A program made the translations under genes and the position numbers. From CAZJJK01 sp964546285 (GTDB lineage Bacteria > Spirochaetota > Spirochaetia > Treponematales > Breznakiellaceae), in NCBI GenBank assembly GCA_964546285.1, contig CAZJJK010000012.1, positions 1-43,107 of the forward strand: a stretch of DNA of 43,107 nt, written 5' to 3'. The notes under the pieces were generated by a model. It was not told the origin of the DNA. It worked only from the letters and a program-made list of their open reading frames with translations, and did not search any database. This document shows, one piece after another, positions 32,290-42,144 of the stretch. How positions within the stretch are numbered: position 1 is the first letter of the stretch; every line of letters starts with the position of its first letter.

Positions 32290-35200
32290 ATGGTTAGGAT
32301 TATGAAAGAAGAACACTTCAGGGTGCTAGGCATAGACACTGGTTCGGTAACGACAGCCGTCGCGTTATTTGTAGACGGTAAACCCATCAATCACGCTTAC
32401 AAGGCCCATGGCGGCCGTTCAATGGAAATGATATCGATTTTAGCTCACCAGCTCATGTTGGAAGTGGGCATTACGGAACTGAACGCTATCGCCGCCACAA
32501 ACACTACGCCGGCTAATCTACGCGCAGATTTCCGCACCGATGGACGGATCGCGGCTATCGAGTGCGCTAGGCGTCGGCATCCAGGACTCAGGAGCCTATT
32601 AATAGTTGGAGCCGAACGTTTTTCAAGGACGGATTTTGACAAAAATGGCGTCTATAAACGTATGCGCGGCAATTCCGCCTGCGCCGCGGGGACAGGAAGT
32701 TTTTTAGATCAACAGGCGGTACGGCTTGGCTTGGACGATGGGAAAAAGCTGGCTCAATTGGCTATGGCTAATACGGGAGCTCACCCTAAAATAGCTTCCC
32801 GTTGTTCGGTTTTCGCAAAAACCGATCTTATCCATGCCCAACAGGAAGGGTGGTCCCTTCCAGAAATATGCGACGGCCTGTGCCGAGGGCTCGCTAGAAA
32901 CATCGCCGACACACTATTCCCAGGCGAGGCGCCCTTGTCACCCTTGGTATTCGCCGGCGGCGTCGCGCTAAACCGCGCCGTCGCTCGACACCTGGGAACT
33001 ATGCTAGGGCTTGAGCTTATCACAGACACGGAAGCGGCTCTTTATGGCGCGATCGGCGCCGCCTACCGCTATTTAGAAGGGACAGCCGGTGTCAAACAGG
33101 CTTCAAGCCAAGCGCGCAAACTGGAATCGTTCTTTTCAAATAACGAACAAATAAAAGCTTATGCCAATCTCCCCCTTAAGCTTACAAAGGGGGCCTATCC
33201 CGATTTTGAACAAGGTCAAGAAGGGATTTTTATCGCGCGGAAAGGCGGCATACACAATCCCGTTGAGATCGATATATTTGAGGAATTGAAAGACAAGGCG
33301 AGTAAGGGCCAGCTCAAGGCCGCGCTCGGCTTTGATATTGGGTCCACCAGCACAAAGGCCGCGCTATTAAGCGAAACCGGAAAGCCCTTAGCTGGGTTCT
33401 ATACCCGGACCGCCGGCCAGCCGCTAGAAGCCGCGCAGAGCATACTGGAGGCGCTAGAAAAACGTGTTCAAGAAGCTGATCTAAAGCTGGAAATAGTCTT
33501 ACTCGCCGCCACTGGTTCTGGCCGTAAATTAATTGGCGCTATTCTGGGAGCTGACGCCGTCATAGATGAAATCAGCGCCCATGCCCGCGCCGCCGTGATG
33601 TTGGATAATCAAGTTGACACAATTATAGAAATTGGCGGACAGGATTCCAAATTCACCGCCCTAAAAAACGCTTCGGTGGTATTCAGCCAAATGAACACCG
33701 TCTGCGCCGCCGGCACCGGTAGTTTTATAGAAGAGCAAGCGGCGAGACTCGGCGTCCCGATTTCGGAATACGCGAAACTAGCCGTTGGGGTCGCCTCGCC
33801 GCTGACCAGCGATCGCTGCACGGTGTTTATGGAGCGGGACCTAAACCAGTTGCTCGCCCAGGGCTATAGCGTAAGGGAGTTGCTGGCCGCGGCTCTGTTT
33901 TCCGTAGCGGACAACTACCTGTCCAAGGTCGCCCGCGAAGGCGCTATTGGCGATCATATTGTCTTTCAGGGGGCGACGGCGAAGAATCGCGCCTTAGTAG
34001 CCGCCTTTGAACGGAGGCTCGGTAAAGCTATTCAGGTGTCGCGCTACTGCCATCTTACTGGAGCGGTCGGCGCCGCTCTCCAAGCCCTTGATGAGGGAAA
34101 GCCGAAGAAAAGCGCTTTCCGCGGTCTTGACCTCCATCGTGAAGATTTCACGTTTAGGTCAGCTGTCTGCGATGGTTGCCGCAACCATTGCAAGCTAAGG
34201 GTCATTAACGTTCAAGGCGAGGATATAGTCTACGGGTATCTCTGCGGTCGCGAAAAAGGCGATAAGGTCTATGTATCAAAGGACAAATCCGGTTTTGACC
34301 TGCTCCGTGAACGGGAAAGCGCTTTTCGCGACGCTAAACGGAAGGCGGAAGAACAGCTTAAGCGGCGTTCTTTAGCTCAAGAAAGCGCTGAATCTCAGAT
34401 CTCGGGGAAAAAAGCGTTTGATAAATTTTTCCCCATCGATATTGGCGATTTAGGAGCCAAAGCCGGCGGGGCTGTCACGGCCTTATCAATTAACGCCATA
34501 GACAGTCTAACTGACGCGGTATACAAAGCCACGGATTTAGCCATGAGAAATGGAACGCCTAAAGCGGCGGAGAACAGCGGCGATAAAAACACCAGGGCGG
34601 CTTATCCCACTATTGGCATTCCTACCGGTCTTTATATGGCGGAGTCAGCGCCATACTGGAAATGGTTTTTTGAACGCCTGGGCTTTCCCGTTGTCCTGCC
34701 ACCTCGCGATGAGGAAATGCTGGCTAAGGGTAAACGCATCGCCGGAGCGGAATTCTGCGCTCCAGTGGCTTTAATGCACGGACAGGCCGAAGCGCTCCTT
34801 AAACTTAGCGACTTTATCTTCCTCCCGACCTACCTGGAAGAAGCGTCCAAAAGCTTGGAAAGGGGCGAATCGCGCCGTGTGTACTGCAATTATTCCCAGT
34901 TCGCGCCAGCGTATGTCGCCATGGCGACCGGACAGCGCGAGCGTTTTTTACGCCCCCTTGTGGCCGGCTTGCGCGGAGACGATTCCAACACGCCAGCGGA
35001 GCTGCGCTCCGCCCTTGTCCTTGCCTTAAAAGATCGTGATCTACCCGTTCCAGCTCCGTCGGAAGTGCGCCGGGCTTATCTACAAAGCCGAGCGCTTCGC
35101 TCAAAGGTTCAACACACGTACCGCGATCTTTTTATAAAGGCCGCTCCGCTGGATGATTTCGCCGTTATTATAGCGGGACGTCCCTATACCGCGTTGCCGC

Positions 35201-36861
35201 GCGAAATGAATAAAAACATACCGGATTTTTTCGCTAACCAAGGAATTAGGGTATTTTTTCAGGATATGATCCCTTCCCTTCCCCTGGATAATGACGCTCT
35301 TTTCAAAGCTTTCCATTGGCGATACGCCTCGGAGATACTGGAAACCGCCCGTTTCTGCGCTAGGACCGACCGCTATTACGCTGTTCTGATAAGCTCGTTT
35401 AAGTGTTCGCCGGATTCATTCGCGGTAGAAAGTTTTAAGCGTATTTTGGATCAGGCGGGAAAACCCTATCTGGTGCTTCAAATAGATGAACATGATTCTT
35501 CCGTTGGTTACGAAACTAGGGTGGAGGCCGCTATACGCGCTTTCCGTAATCATTACGCCACTAATAAACACGAAACGCGGCCTCGCGTTGACGCGGCGGT
35601 ATTGCCTAAAGAAAGCACCAAGCTTACCAAGCCCGAAGGAAAAGTCTTTCCGAAAGCGAGAACGGTCTTACTGCCCAACTGGGACCCCCTTGTTTGTTCG
35701 CTTCTCGCGTCGGCGCTTCGCTCTCAAGGACTTGACGCTCGAACGCTTGAGGAAACGCCTGATGTTATCAGACGAGCGATGTCGCTTAACGCCGGTCAAT
35801 GTATTCCGGTAAGCGTGATCGCCCGGGAGACCATCGATTATATAGAAAAACACCAGCTTGATCCAAAAAACACGGCTCTTTGGATGATCGATGCCTTATG
35901 GCCATGCAATATACCGCTATACCCCTATCATATTGGCGAAATCCTAGCCCGCCAGGCTTTGGATGAGGTGTATGTCTATGCCGGCAATATCACTTTTCTT
36001 GATCTATCGCCCCAGGCGACGTACGCCGTCTTCCACGCTTTTTTAGTTGGCGGTTTATTACGTAAGCTTATCTGCCGTGTCCGCCCCTATGAAACCGAAA
36101 AAGGAGCTACCGATAGGGCCGCGGCCCAAGCTCATGGGATACTATGCGACGCGTTGAAACGCGGCCTTTCTTGCGCCAACGCGCTTAAGCGGATAGCCGC
36201 CCTGTTCCGCGCGGTACCCACCGCCGGCCAGCCGCGGCCTAAGGTCGCTATCTTTGGCGATTTCTATTCGCGCGATAATGACGTTTTTAACCAGGACTTA
36301 AACCGTTCCATTGAGGCCGCCGGCGGCGAAGTTGTAGTAACTCCTTATATAGACTATCTTAAAGCTACCTGTGACGCCTTTTTTCAACGTTTGCTATTAG
36401 AGCGGCGTTTTACCGCTTGGGCTACATATCGATCCATTATGGCCACCGTGGCCGCTGTTGAAAAAGCTTTTTATATTCGCGCCGGCTTTAAAACGCCTTC
36501 CGCCGATTCTTGGCATAACCCGGAATCGGTAAAAACCATGGAGGCCTTTGGCCTTAGGCCGGAATTAGCCGGAGAGTGTTTTGACAACACCTTAAAAATA
36601 CTGCGAATAATCCGGCAACATCCCGATGTTAGGCTTTTGGTTCAGGCTAATCCAGCCTTTTGCTGCCCATCAATCATTACCGAAGCTATGTCAGCGGAGA
36701 TAGAAAAGCTGACCGGCGTCCCGGTGGTAACTATTACTTATGATGGTACCGGCGCGCTTAAAAACGACGTAATTGAACCGTACCTGGCTTTTATGACAGA
36801 CCGTCTAGACAGGGCAGAAGCTCAAATACGCGATCAAACACAGATAAAGGCGGAATTATGA
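32290..36861 (+). CDS. Double acyl-CoA dehydratase activase fusion protein (BcrAD/HgdC-like x2 + DUF2229 + HgdB-like)
   Basis: 1523 aa. Activase domain 1 (residues ~12-262) has phosphate loop LGIDTGSVTTAVAL and cysteines C131 (SACAAGTGSFLDQQ) and C172 (SRCSVFAK). Activase domain 2 (~344-600) has LGFDIGSTSTKAALL, IIEIGGQDSKF, C472 (TVCAAGTGSFIEEQ) and C510 (DRCTVFME). In HgdC such paired cysteines hold one 4Fe-4S cluster between two subunits; here both halves sit in one chain. A Cys motif CDGCRNHCKLRV (C627/630/634) precedes DUF2229 (~755-1000: IGIPTGLYMAESAPYWKWFF). A C-terminal HgdB-like region follows (IFGDFYSRDNDVFNQDLNRS). The function of these giant proteins is unproved; an ATP-driven low-potential electron donor is the family expectation. 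ATG 32302 (MKEEHFRVLG) is an alternative start. Confidence 0.93.
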   Translation: MVRIMKEEHFRVLGIDTGSVTTAVALFVDGKPINHAYKAHGGRSMEMISILAHQLMLEVGITELNAIAATNTTPANLRADFRTDGRIAAIECARRRHPGLRSLLIVGAERFSRTDFDKNGVYKRMRGNSACAAGTGSFLDQQAVRLGLDDGKKLAQLAMANTGAHPKIASRCSVFAKTDLIHAQQEGWSLPEICDGLCRGLARNIADTLFPGEAPLSPLVFAGGVALNRAVARHLGTMLGLELITDTEAALYGAIGAAYRYLEGTAGVKQASSQARKLESFFSNNEQIKAYANLPLKLTKGAYPDFEQGQEGIFIARKGGIHNPVEIDIFEELKDKASKGQLKAALGFDIGSTSTKAALLSETGKPLAGFYTRTAGQPLEAAQSILEALEKRVQEADLKLEIVLLAATGSGRKLIGAILGADAVIDEISAHARAAVMLDNQVDTIIEIGGQDSKFTALKNASVVFSQMNTVCAAGTGSFIEEQAARLGVPISEYAKLAVGVASPLTSDRCTVFMERDLNQLLAQGYSVRELLAAALFSVADNYLSKVAREGAIGDHIVFQGATAKNRALVAAFERRLGKAIQVSRYCHLTGAVGAALQALDEGKPKKSAFRGLDLHREDFTFRSAVCDGCRNHCKLRVINVQGEDIVYGYLCGREKGDKVYVSKDKSGFDLLRERESAFRDAKRKAEEQLKRRSLAQESAESQISGKKAFDKFFPIDIGDLGAKAGGAVTALSINAIDSLTDAVYKATDLAMRNGTPKAAENSGDKNTRAAYPTIGIPTGLYMAESAPYWKWFFERLGFPVVLPPRDEEMLAKGKRIAGAEFCAPVALMHGQAEALLKLSDFIFLPTYLEEASKSLERGESRRVYCNYSQFAPAYVAMATGQRERFLRPLVAGLRGDDSNTPAELRSALVLALKDRDLPVPAPSEVRRAYLQSRALRSKVQHTYRDLFIKAAPLDDFAVIIAGRPYTALPREMNKNIPDFFANQGIRVFFQDMIPSLPLDNDALFKAFHWRYASEILETARFCARTDRYYAVLISSFKCSPDSFAVESFKRILDQAGKPYLVLQIDEHDSSVGYETRVEAAIRAFRNHYATNKHETRPRVDAAVLPKESTKLTKPEGKVFPKARTVLLPNWDPLVCSLLASALRSQGLDARTLEETPDVIRRAMSLNAGQCIPVSVIARETIDYIEKHQLDPKNTALWMIDALWPCNIPLYPYHIGEILARQALDEVYVYAGNITFLDLSPQATYAVFHAFLVGGLLRKLICRVRPYETEKGATDRAAAQAHGILCDALKRGLSCANALKRIAALFRAVPTAGQPRPKVAIFGDFYSRDNDVFNQDLNRSIEAAGGEVVVTPYIDYLKATCDAFFQRLLLERRFTAWATYRSIMATVAAVEKAFYIRAGFKTPSADSWHNPESVKTMEAFGLRPELAGECFDNTLKILRIIRQHPDVRLLVQANPAFCCPSIITEAMSAEIEKLTGVPVVTITYDGTGALKNDVIEPYLAFMTDRLDRAEAQIRDQTQIKAEL

Positions 36862-38522
36862 ACGAAATCACGGTACGTTTCCCTGACGGACAAATAGAAA
36901 GCCTGCCCTTTGGAGCTCGCGCCGGAATCGCGGCCGAACGGTACCTAAAGACGCCGCTAGCTAGCGATACGCGTTTGGTCGCTTTAAAACTGAACAATGA
37001 GCTTGTCCACCTTCAAACCCGCCTGGAAGTCAGCGCCGAATTGAAGCCGGTATATTTGGACAGCGCGGATGGCGCTTTAGTGTATCGCCGCTCGCTCTGC
37101 TTTCTTCTCACCGTCGCCGCTAGGGAATTGTATCCGGAGCGGCCTCTGGTGGTCGGACATTCGCTTGGCAATGGGTATTACTATACTTTTGACGACGAGT
37201 CCCCCATCAAGGCCGATCAGACAATGGCGTTGGAAACGCGGATGCGTGAAATTGTCGCCGCCGATGAGACTATACGCTTTCGTTATATCGCGTATCAGGA
37301 CGCTTTGGACCTATTCGCCGATAACGGGCAACAAGGCACGGCCCTGCTTTTGGATCAGCTCAATTCCGCCAAGGTTCCAGTGAACGAATGCCGGGGCTTT
37401 ATCGACCTTTCGGTAGCGCCGTTGGCCCCAAGAACTGGATTGCTTCAGGTTTTTGAGCTACGGACCTACGGCGATGGCCTGCTCTTGCGCTATCCTCATA
37501 TAGGAGCACGGCAGGTAAGCGCCTTTGAAGACAGTCCACGAATTTTCTCGGTTTACAAGGAATATAAAACTTGGGGTAAAATAGTCGGCGTAAACGCGGT
37601 TGGACATCTGAACCGTCTTATAGCCGATCGTAAAATCATGGATTTTATCCAGATAGCGGAAGCCTTTCAGTCCAAAAAACTGCAAGAAATCGCCAATCAA
37701 ATTTATGAGCGCCGAGACGAAGTAAGGGTCCTTCTTATAGCGGGGCCTTCCAGTTCCGGAAAGACCACCACCGCTAAACGTCTATCCATTCTTTTGAAAG
37801 TCATGGGATTAGAACCGGTGGCCATCGGTTTGGACGATTATTTCTTAGGCCGTGAAAAAACCCCGCTTAATGAAAAGGGGGAACCCGATTATGAAGGGCT
37901 TGAAGCCTTGGACGTTCCCTATCTGAATGAGCAGCTGCTCGCCTTATTCAAGGGGGAAACGGTATCCACGCCTATCTTTGATTTCAAGGCCGGGGCTCGC
38001 AGGACGGAAGGCAGAACGCTAAAGCTAAACCGAGGGACCATCTTGATTATTGAAGGCATTCATGGCTTAAACGACGCCCTTACGCCTCAAATCCCGAGAG
38101 AACGGAAGTTCAAACTCTACGCTTCCGCCCTTACCCAACTAAATTTAGACGACCACAATCGTATCTCAACATCGGACAACCGCCTTATTCGCCGTCTGGT
38201 CCGAGATAACCAATTCCGTAGCCATAATGCCGTTCAGACCATAAAAATGTGGCCTAATGTCCAAAAGGGTGAAAAAAAGCATATATTCCCCTTTCAAGAC
38301 TCAGCTGACGCCGCCTTTAATTCCGCTCTTGATTATGAGCTGGCGGTATTGAAAGTGTATGCCGAACCCTTACTCCGTTCCGTCAAGCCAACTATGAACG
38401 AATATACCGAAGCGGCGCGGCTTATCAGTTTTCTGGCTAATTTCTCGCCCCTGCCGCCTCAGCATGTGCCCAGCCAATCCATATTGAGAGAATTTATCGG
38501 CGAAAGCGAATTCAAGTACTAA
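36858..38522 (+). CDS. TGS-domain uridine/cytidine kinase-like protein
   Basis: This 554-aa protein overlaps the activase gene by 4 bp. Residues ~1-65 are TGS-like (MNEITVRFPDGQIESLPFGA). Residues ~75-190 resemble the second additional domain of ThrRS (YPERPLVVGHSLGNGYYYTF). The kinase domain begins ~290 with Walker A GPSSSGKTTTAKRL (296-309), then GLDDYFLGREKTPLNEKGEP, TPIFDFKAGARRTE and IIEGIHGLND, all of the phosphoribulokinase/uridine kinase family. This TGS-AARS-URK arrangement is widespread in Firmicutes, Thermotoga and spirochaetes. The exact substrate is uncertain, with uridine or cytidine likely. It is translationally linked to the activase. Confidence 0.93.
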   Translation: MNEITVRFPDGQIESLPFGARAGIAAERYLKTPLASDTRLVALKLNNELVHLQTRLEVSAELKPVYLDSADGALVYRRSLCFLLTVAARELYPERPLVVGHSLGNGYYYTFDDESPIKADQTMALETRMREIVAADETIRFRYIAYQDALDLFADNGQQGTALLLDQLNSAKVPVNECRGFIDLSVAPLAPRTGLLQVFELRTYGDGLLLRYPHIGARQVSAFEDSPRIFSVYKEYKTWGKIVGVNAVGHLNRLIADRKIMDFIQIAEAFQSKKLQEIANQIYERRDEVRVLLIAGPSSSGKTTTAKRLSILLKVMGLEPVAIGLDDYFLGREKTPLNEKGEPDYEGLEALDVPYLNEQLLALFKGETVSTPIFDFKAGARRTEGRTLKLNRGTILIIEGIHGLNDALTPQIPRERKFKLYASALTQLNLDDHNRISTSDNRLIRRLVRDNQFRSHNAVQTIKMWPNVQKGEKKHIFPFQDSADAAFNSALDYELAVLKVYAEPLLRSVKPTMNEYTEAARLISFLANFSPLPPQHVPSQSILREFIGESEFKY

Positions 38523-38622
38523 CGCGCCGCTTAAACGGAATTTCATGCTAGACTGAAAAAGGTTCTCAGGAAAACGACCGGCTTTCATAAGAACTTGTCT
38601 GATACCAAATATAGGAGCGGCT

Positions 38623-40539
38623 ATGAAGAAAGGCGGAGTATCGCTCAGCTTACTTTGTTTTTTAAGTGTGCTCGCGGCCACTATAGCCTGCTTGATTTTA
38701 GCCGCTTGGACGGAAAGCGATTTCGGACGGATAACGGTTGAACGCGTCGATATTCCCATCACCACAAACGACGGGCTTATTTCCTACCTCAGCGCCAAGC
38801 TGTACCGCCCGCTGAACGCCACGCTTAGGACGCCAGCGCCAGCCCTGCTCGCTCTCCATGGGTACCAGAACGACAAGGATACCTCCGCCGCCTACGCTAT
38901 GGAAGCCGCCCGCCGAGGCATGGTAGCTTTAAGCATAGATCAATTTGGTCATGGCGAAACTCCGCTGGGCATGAGGCAGCGCGGTTTTGATCTGTCTATC
39001 GGCGGCCCTGAGCGCTTTAAAATGTTTATGAGTTTTTCATCGCTCAACAAGGACCAGATCGATGGTATCATTGATTCATCAATGGGCGCCTCAGCCGCTT
39101 TCCGCTATCTAGCTAAGCTGGATTATGTGGACGCGGATCGGATTGGCGTGACTGGCCATTCCATGGGTACTTGGAGCGCCGTAACGACAGCCTATGAAAA
39201 TCCGTCCTGTGCCGCCGTCGTGCTTCAGTGCGGCGAAGTGGAGGGGCCGGTATTGGATGAGGGAGGCCAGCCGACTTTACGAAACATGTTGCTTCTGCAA
39301 GCCCGCTTTGACGAATTCGATTATTTCAGGGATTACCAACCAACAGTCGGCATGCTGAATGAAACGGAAAACCGCTACCGTTTATTCGCCGGCCAGGACA
39401 AAGCGATTGAATGGAATAAAACCTATGGCTCTTTTGAGGCCGGCACCGCGCGCCGAATGGAATTACTGGACACCGTTCACCGTTTAGTCACACATAGCCG
39501 AGCGGGCATGGCCGTAGCCATGGATTGGCTTGTCAACGCCCTTAAACCAGCCACAGGCTTAGCGTCGGATAATTTGATCTTTACCGCCCGAGAGTTTTTA
39601 TTGGGCTTTGCCCTGCTTCTATCCGTTCTATCGTTGCTGCCCTTGCTTAATGTACTCCTTGCCCTTCCCTTTTTTAGGCCTGTGGCCGGGCTTATGCCGG
39701 ATCGCTATATCGCTCCCAAGCGCGGCCGGCGGCGTTCCATCATAAGCGGCATTATCATAAGCGGCCTGCTTTACCCCTTTGTCGCTCAACTGGGTCATGG
39801 TCTTTTCCCCTACCCTCAGAATCTTTTCCGTACGCTGATGGCCGGCGGTCTTATACTCTGGCTCGATGTTTTAGCCGTCATAGCCCTTTTCCTTATGCTT
39901 TATTGGTACAGAAAAGGCGAAGGGCGACGACTGGGCGTACGCTTATACGATTTAGGCGTATCGTTTGACCGTGAAAAGACCCTTATTTCCTGGCCAATAC
40001 TTGGTAAGACCGGCTTGATCGCGGCTGTAATGATCGCCTACCTCTATACCCTAACCTCGGTCTCGTACAGCCTTATCGCGGTGGATTTACGCTTTATATG
40101 GCCCTTTTTACGGCCTCTCAACGCCAACAGAGCCGGCCAGGTCCTCCTTTATCTACCCTTTTTCTTGTTCTTTTTCTTTGTTAATGGCGGCGTTAGGTTG
40201 TACGGGCGTTTACGCCTAAAAGAATTGGCCAGCCCCTGGCGGACTCAGCTTTACTGGTGGCTTGACTCCGTTGTTGTCATGCTTGGCGGTCTTTTTCTAG
40301 TCGCCGCCTTTGAGTACATCCCCTTTTTCCTAGGTTTCGGTACTGGCTGGTCACTGATCGGACTTAGTCTCTTTGACGGCCCCTTCATGAGCGCTCTTGT
40401 CCTTATCGTACCGGAATTCCTGGTTTTATTTTTCGTTTCCACCTATTGCTTCAGGAAAACGGGCAAGGTGTATCTGGGGTCCTTATTGACAGCCTTGATG
40501 GTATCTTGGATAACGTGCGGCGGCTCGGCGTTTTTCTAA
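38623..40539 (+). CDS. Alpha/beta hydrolase with multi-pass membrane C-terminus
   Basis: 638 aa. An N-terminal membrane anchor (residues ~8-28) is followed by a hydrolase domain (~40-310) with oxyanion region LLALHGYQNDKD, SIDQFGHGET and nucleophile elbow GHSMG (S180). A catalytic His may be in LLDTVHRLVTHS. The second half (~318-638) has about eight hydrophobic segments separated by basic loops (PKRGRRRSII; YRKGEGRRLGVRLYDLG). The hydrolase domain should lie outside the cytoplasm. I know no characterised protein with this plan, though similar hydrolase-membrane fusions occur in other bacteria. AGGAG precedes ATG 38623. Substrate unknown; lipid or ester cleavage at the membrane is a guess. 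Confidence 0.8.
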   Translation: MKKGGVSLSLLCFLSVLAATIACLILAAWTESDFGRITVERVDIPITTNDGLISYLSAKLYRPLNATLRTPAPALLALHGYQNDKDTSAAYAMEAARRGMVALSIDQFGHGETPLGMRQRGFDLSIGGPERFKMFMSFSSLNKDQIDGIIDSSMGASAAFRYLAKLDYVDADRIGVTGHSMGTWSAVTTAYENPSCAAVVLQCGEVEGPVLDEGGQPTLRNMLLLQARFDEFDYFRDYQPTVGMLNETENRYRLFAGQDKAIEWNKTYGSFEAGTARRMELLDTVHRLVTHSRAGMAVAMDWLVNALKPATGLASDNLIFTAREFLLGFALLLSVLSLLPLLNVLLALPFFRPVAGLMPDRYIAPKRGRRRSIISGIIISGLLYPFVAQLGHGLFPYPQNLFRTLMAGGLILWLDVLAVIALFLMLYWYRKGEGRRLGVRLYDLGVSFDREKTLISWPILGKTGLIAAVMIAYLYTLTSVSYSLIAVDLRFIWPFLRPLNANRAGQVLLYLPFFLFFFFVNGGVRLYGRLRLKELASPWRTQLYWWLDSVVVMLGGLFLVAAFEYIPFFLGFGTGWSLIGLSLFDGPFMSALVLIVPEFLVLFFVSTYCFRKTGKVYLGSLLTALMVSWITCGGSAFF

Positions 40540-40701
40540 AAGAATGGCGGTTTCAAGCTCGATTATACATATACGGCTTTCCGTATGGGCTTATTCCCAG
40601 GATGAGCGATTTGCGATCCTATAGGACTAAGGGTCGCGGCGAATGAGAGTGGAACCGAAGGACGAAAAGCAAGCCGAGACTATTTTCGAGTTCATACTAT
40701 T

Positions 40702-42144
40702 TCAAAACATTCCGAAACTTATCACGCCGAAGCCATCCCCGACCTTCCGCGGCTGAATCCGTTCTGACCGTATAATAGAGAATCGTGTCAGCCACGCGAC
40801 GGTGTACATCGGTGAAAGCGGGAACGCTTCAATCGTCGCGGGGCCATTGATCGAATGTTCGACGCCATTGTACATAAACGTCCCTATAAACGGAGCTACG
40901 GCAAGAAGCTCGCCGGTGAATGGATCGCGCGGCGCTGCCGATAGAGGCAGTTTACCAGCTTGTTTAGCGGCAATAGTTTCCGCCCAATGAAGCAATATGC
41001 CGCTCTCGTCTTGTCCAAAAGCTTCCGCGACAGCCTCCCAACCGAATTTCCTTGAGTTTAATATCCCGCGAAGAAAAGCGATCCCGCCTAGGTCAGTAAT
41101 CGCCGCTGGATCTTCGGCCGACCAGGATGCGCCGCCCGATTCTTGAAACAGCTGCCATAACAGGGCGGCGACGCCGCCGCGTTTGCCAGTACTATCCTCA
41201 TTCCCGTCGGCATCGACACTACCAAGCGAATACAGCCAAGGACTAGCGAAATATCGTTGGGCGAAACAGAGATTGCCACCGGACTCGCCGTAGCCGCATA
41301 AACTATCGGCCAAGTGGGACAAACCTTCATCAAGGAAGAGCGCTTCCTGGGGCACATCCCGTTCGCCATCGCGGAGACGCCTCAAGGTTTTAACCTGGAA
41401 ATGTATCAGATGGCGCAACTCATGGCCGACGGTCGCGGCCAAGGATGCGAGAGAATACGCGGCGGTATTCGCGTCCGGTACGGCTAGATACACTATGTCG
41501 GTTTCGTTGGACGAAGGATTGTAATCCGAGGAAGATATATCGTCGTTCCATGACAAACAATCGGAGGGATTGAAGAAACCGATGATTTTTTTCGTTTCGT
41601 TGATTTTAGGACTAAGGAGAATATTGACGCCCCCGTCGCCGTCAACATCGAGGCTTTCTCCCCAGACCGCCCAGATCCGNNNNNNNNNNNNNNNNNNNNN
41701 NNNNNNNNNNNNNNNNNNNNNNNNNNNNNNNNNNNNNNNNNNNNNNNNNNNNNNNNNNNNNNNNNNNNNNNNNNNNNNNGAAGACATTCCGATATAATAC
41801 CGTCGGCTTTCGCCGGAAACGTAAACCGACGAATCGACATGAACGATCCGGACCGTGGAAGCTCCGCAGCTGTCTACGCAATAAATGCGGTGCTCGCCGG
41901 ACATCAAGCTGATGGATAAAGTCCCGCCGGTTCCAATGGCGATGTCGCCGTCATACCAAGATATGGTACCTTCCCCTGTAGCGACGAGCACGATCGTCGT
42001 ATCCGGATCGATTACCACATCCGATGCGGGAAACAAGATACGCGGCAACGACGCGGAATAGGCGCTATTTCCCGAACAGGCTAAAAACGATAAAACGATT
42101 AGCGCGACGGCGGAAAGAAAAATTATCTTATTCCGTGACCACAC
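40702..42144 (-). CDS. Gluzincin metalloprotease lipoprotein (M30-like), interrupted by assembly gap
   Basis: The lipoprotein signal MWSRNKIIFLSAVALIVLSF-LAC suggests lipidation at Cys23. After an Ig-like N-terminal part (FPASDVVIDPDTTIVLVATG) and the gap come an Asp-rich stretch (SLDVDGDGGVNILLSP) and the catalytic region VGHELRHLIHFQ. Its HExxH is at 41410-41424, with a third zinc ligand Glu 28 residues after the second His, in FLDEGLSHLADSL. This spacing and the DEGLSHLA phrase resemble peptidase M30-type (hyicolysin) proteins seen in spirochaetes. The frame agrees on both sides of the 100 N, but true length is unknown. The start overlaps the upstream lipoprotein gene by 17 bp. Confidence 0.85.
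   Translation of the reverse strand: MWSRNKIIFLSAVALIVLSFLACSGNSAYSASLPRILFPASDVVIDPDTTIVLVATGEGTISWYDGDIAIGTGGTLSISLMSGEHRIYCVDSCGASTVRIVHVDSSVYVSGESRRYYIGMSXXXXXXXXXXXXXXXXXXXXXXXXXXXXXXXXXXRIWAVWGESLDVDGDGGVNILLSPKINETKKIIGFFNPSDCLSWNDDISSSDYNPSSNETDIVYLAVPDANTAAYSLASLAATVGHELRHLIHFQVKTLRRLRDGERDVPQEALFLDEGLSHLADSLCGYGESGGNLCFAQRYFASPWLYSLGSVDADGNEDSTGKRGGVAALLWQLFQESGGASWSAEDPAAITDLGGIAFLRGILNSRKFGWEAVAEAFGQDESGILLHWAETIAAKQAGKLPLSAAPRDPFTGELLAVAPFIGTFMYNGVEHSINGPATIEAFPLSPMYTVAWLTRFSIIRSERIQPRKVGDGFGVISFGMF
41680..41779. other. Assembly gap (100 N) inside the metalloprotease gene
   Basis: Exactly 100 N in the pre-catalytic part of the metalloprotease lipoprotein gene; about one third of random gaps would still appear in frame. 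Confidence 0.95.
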
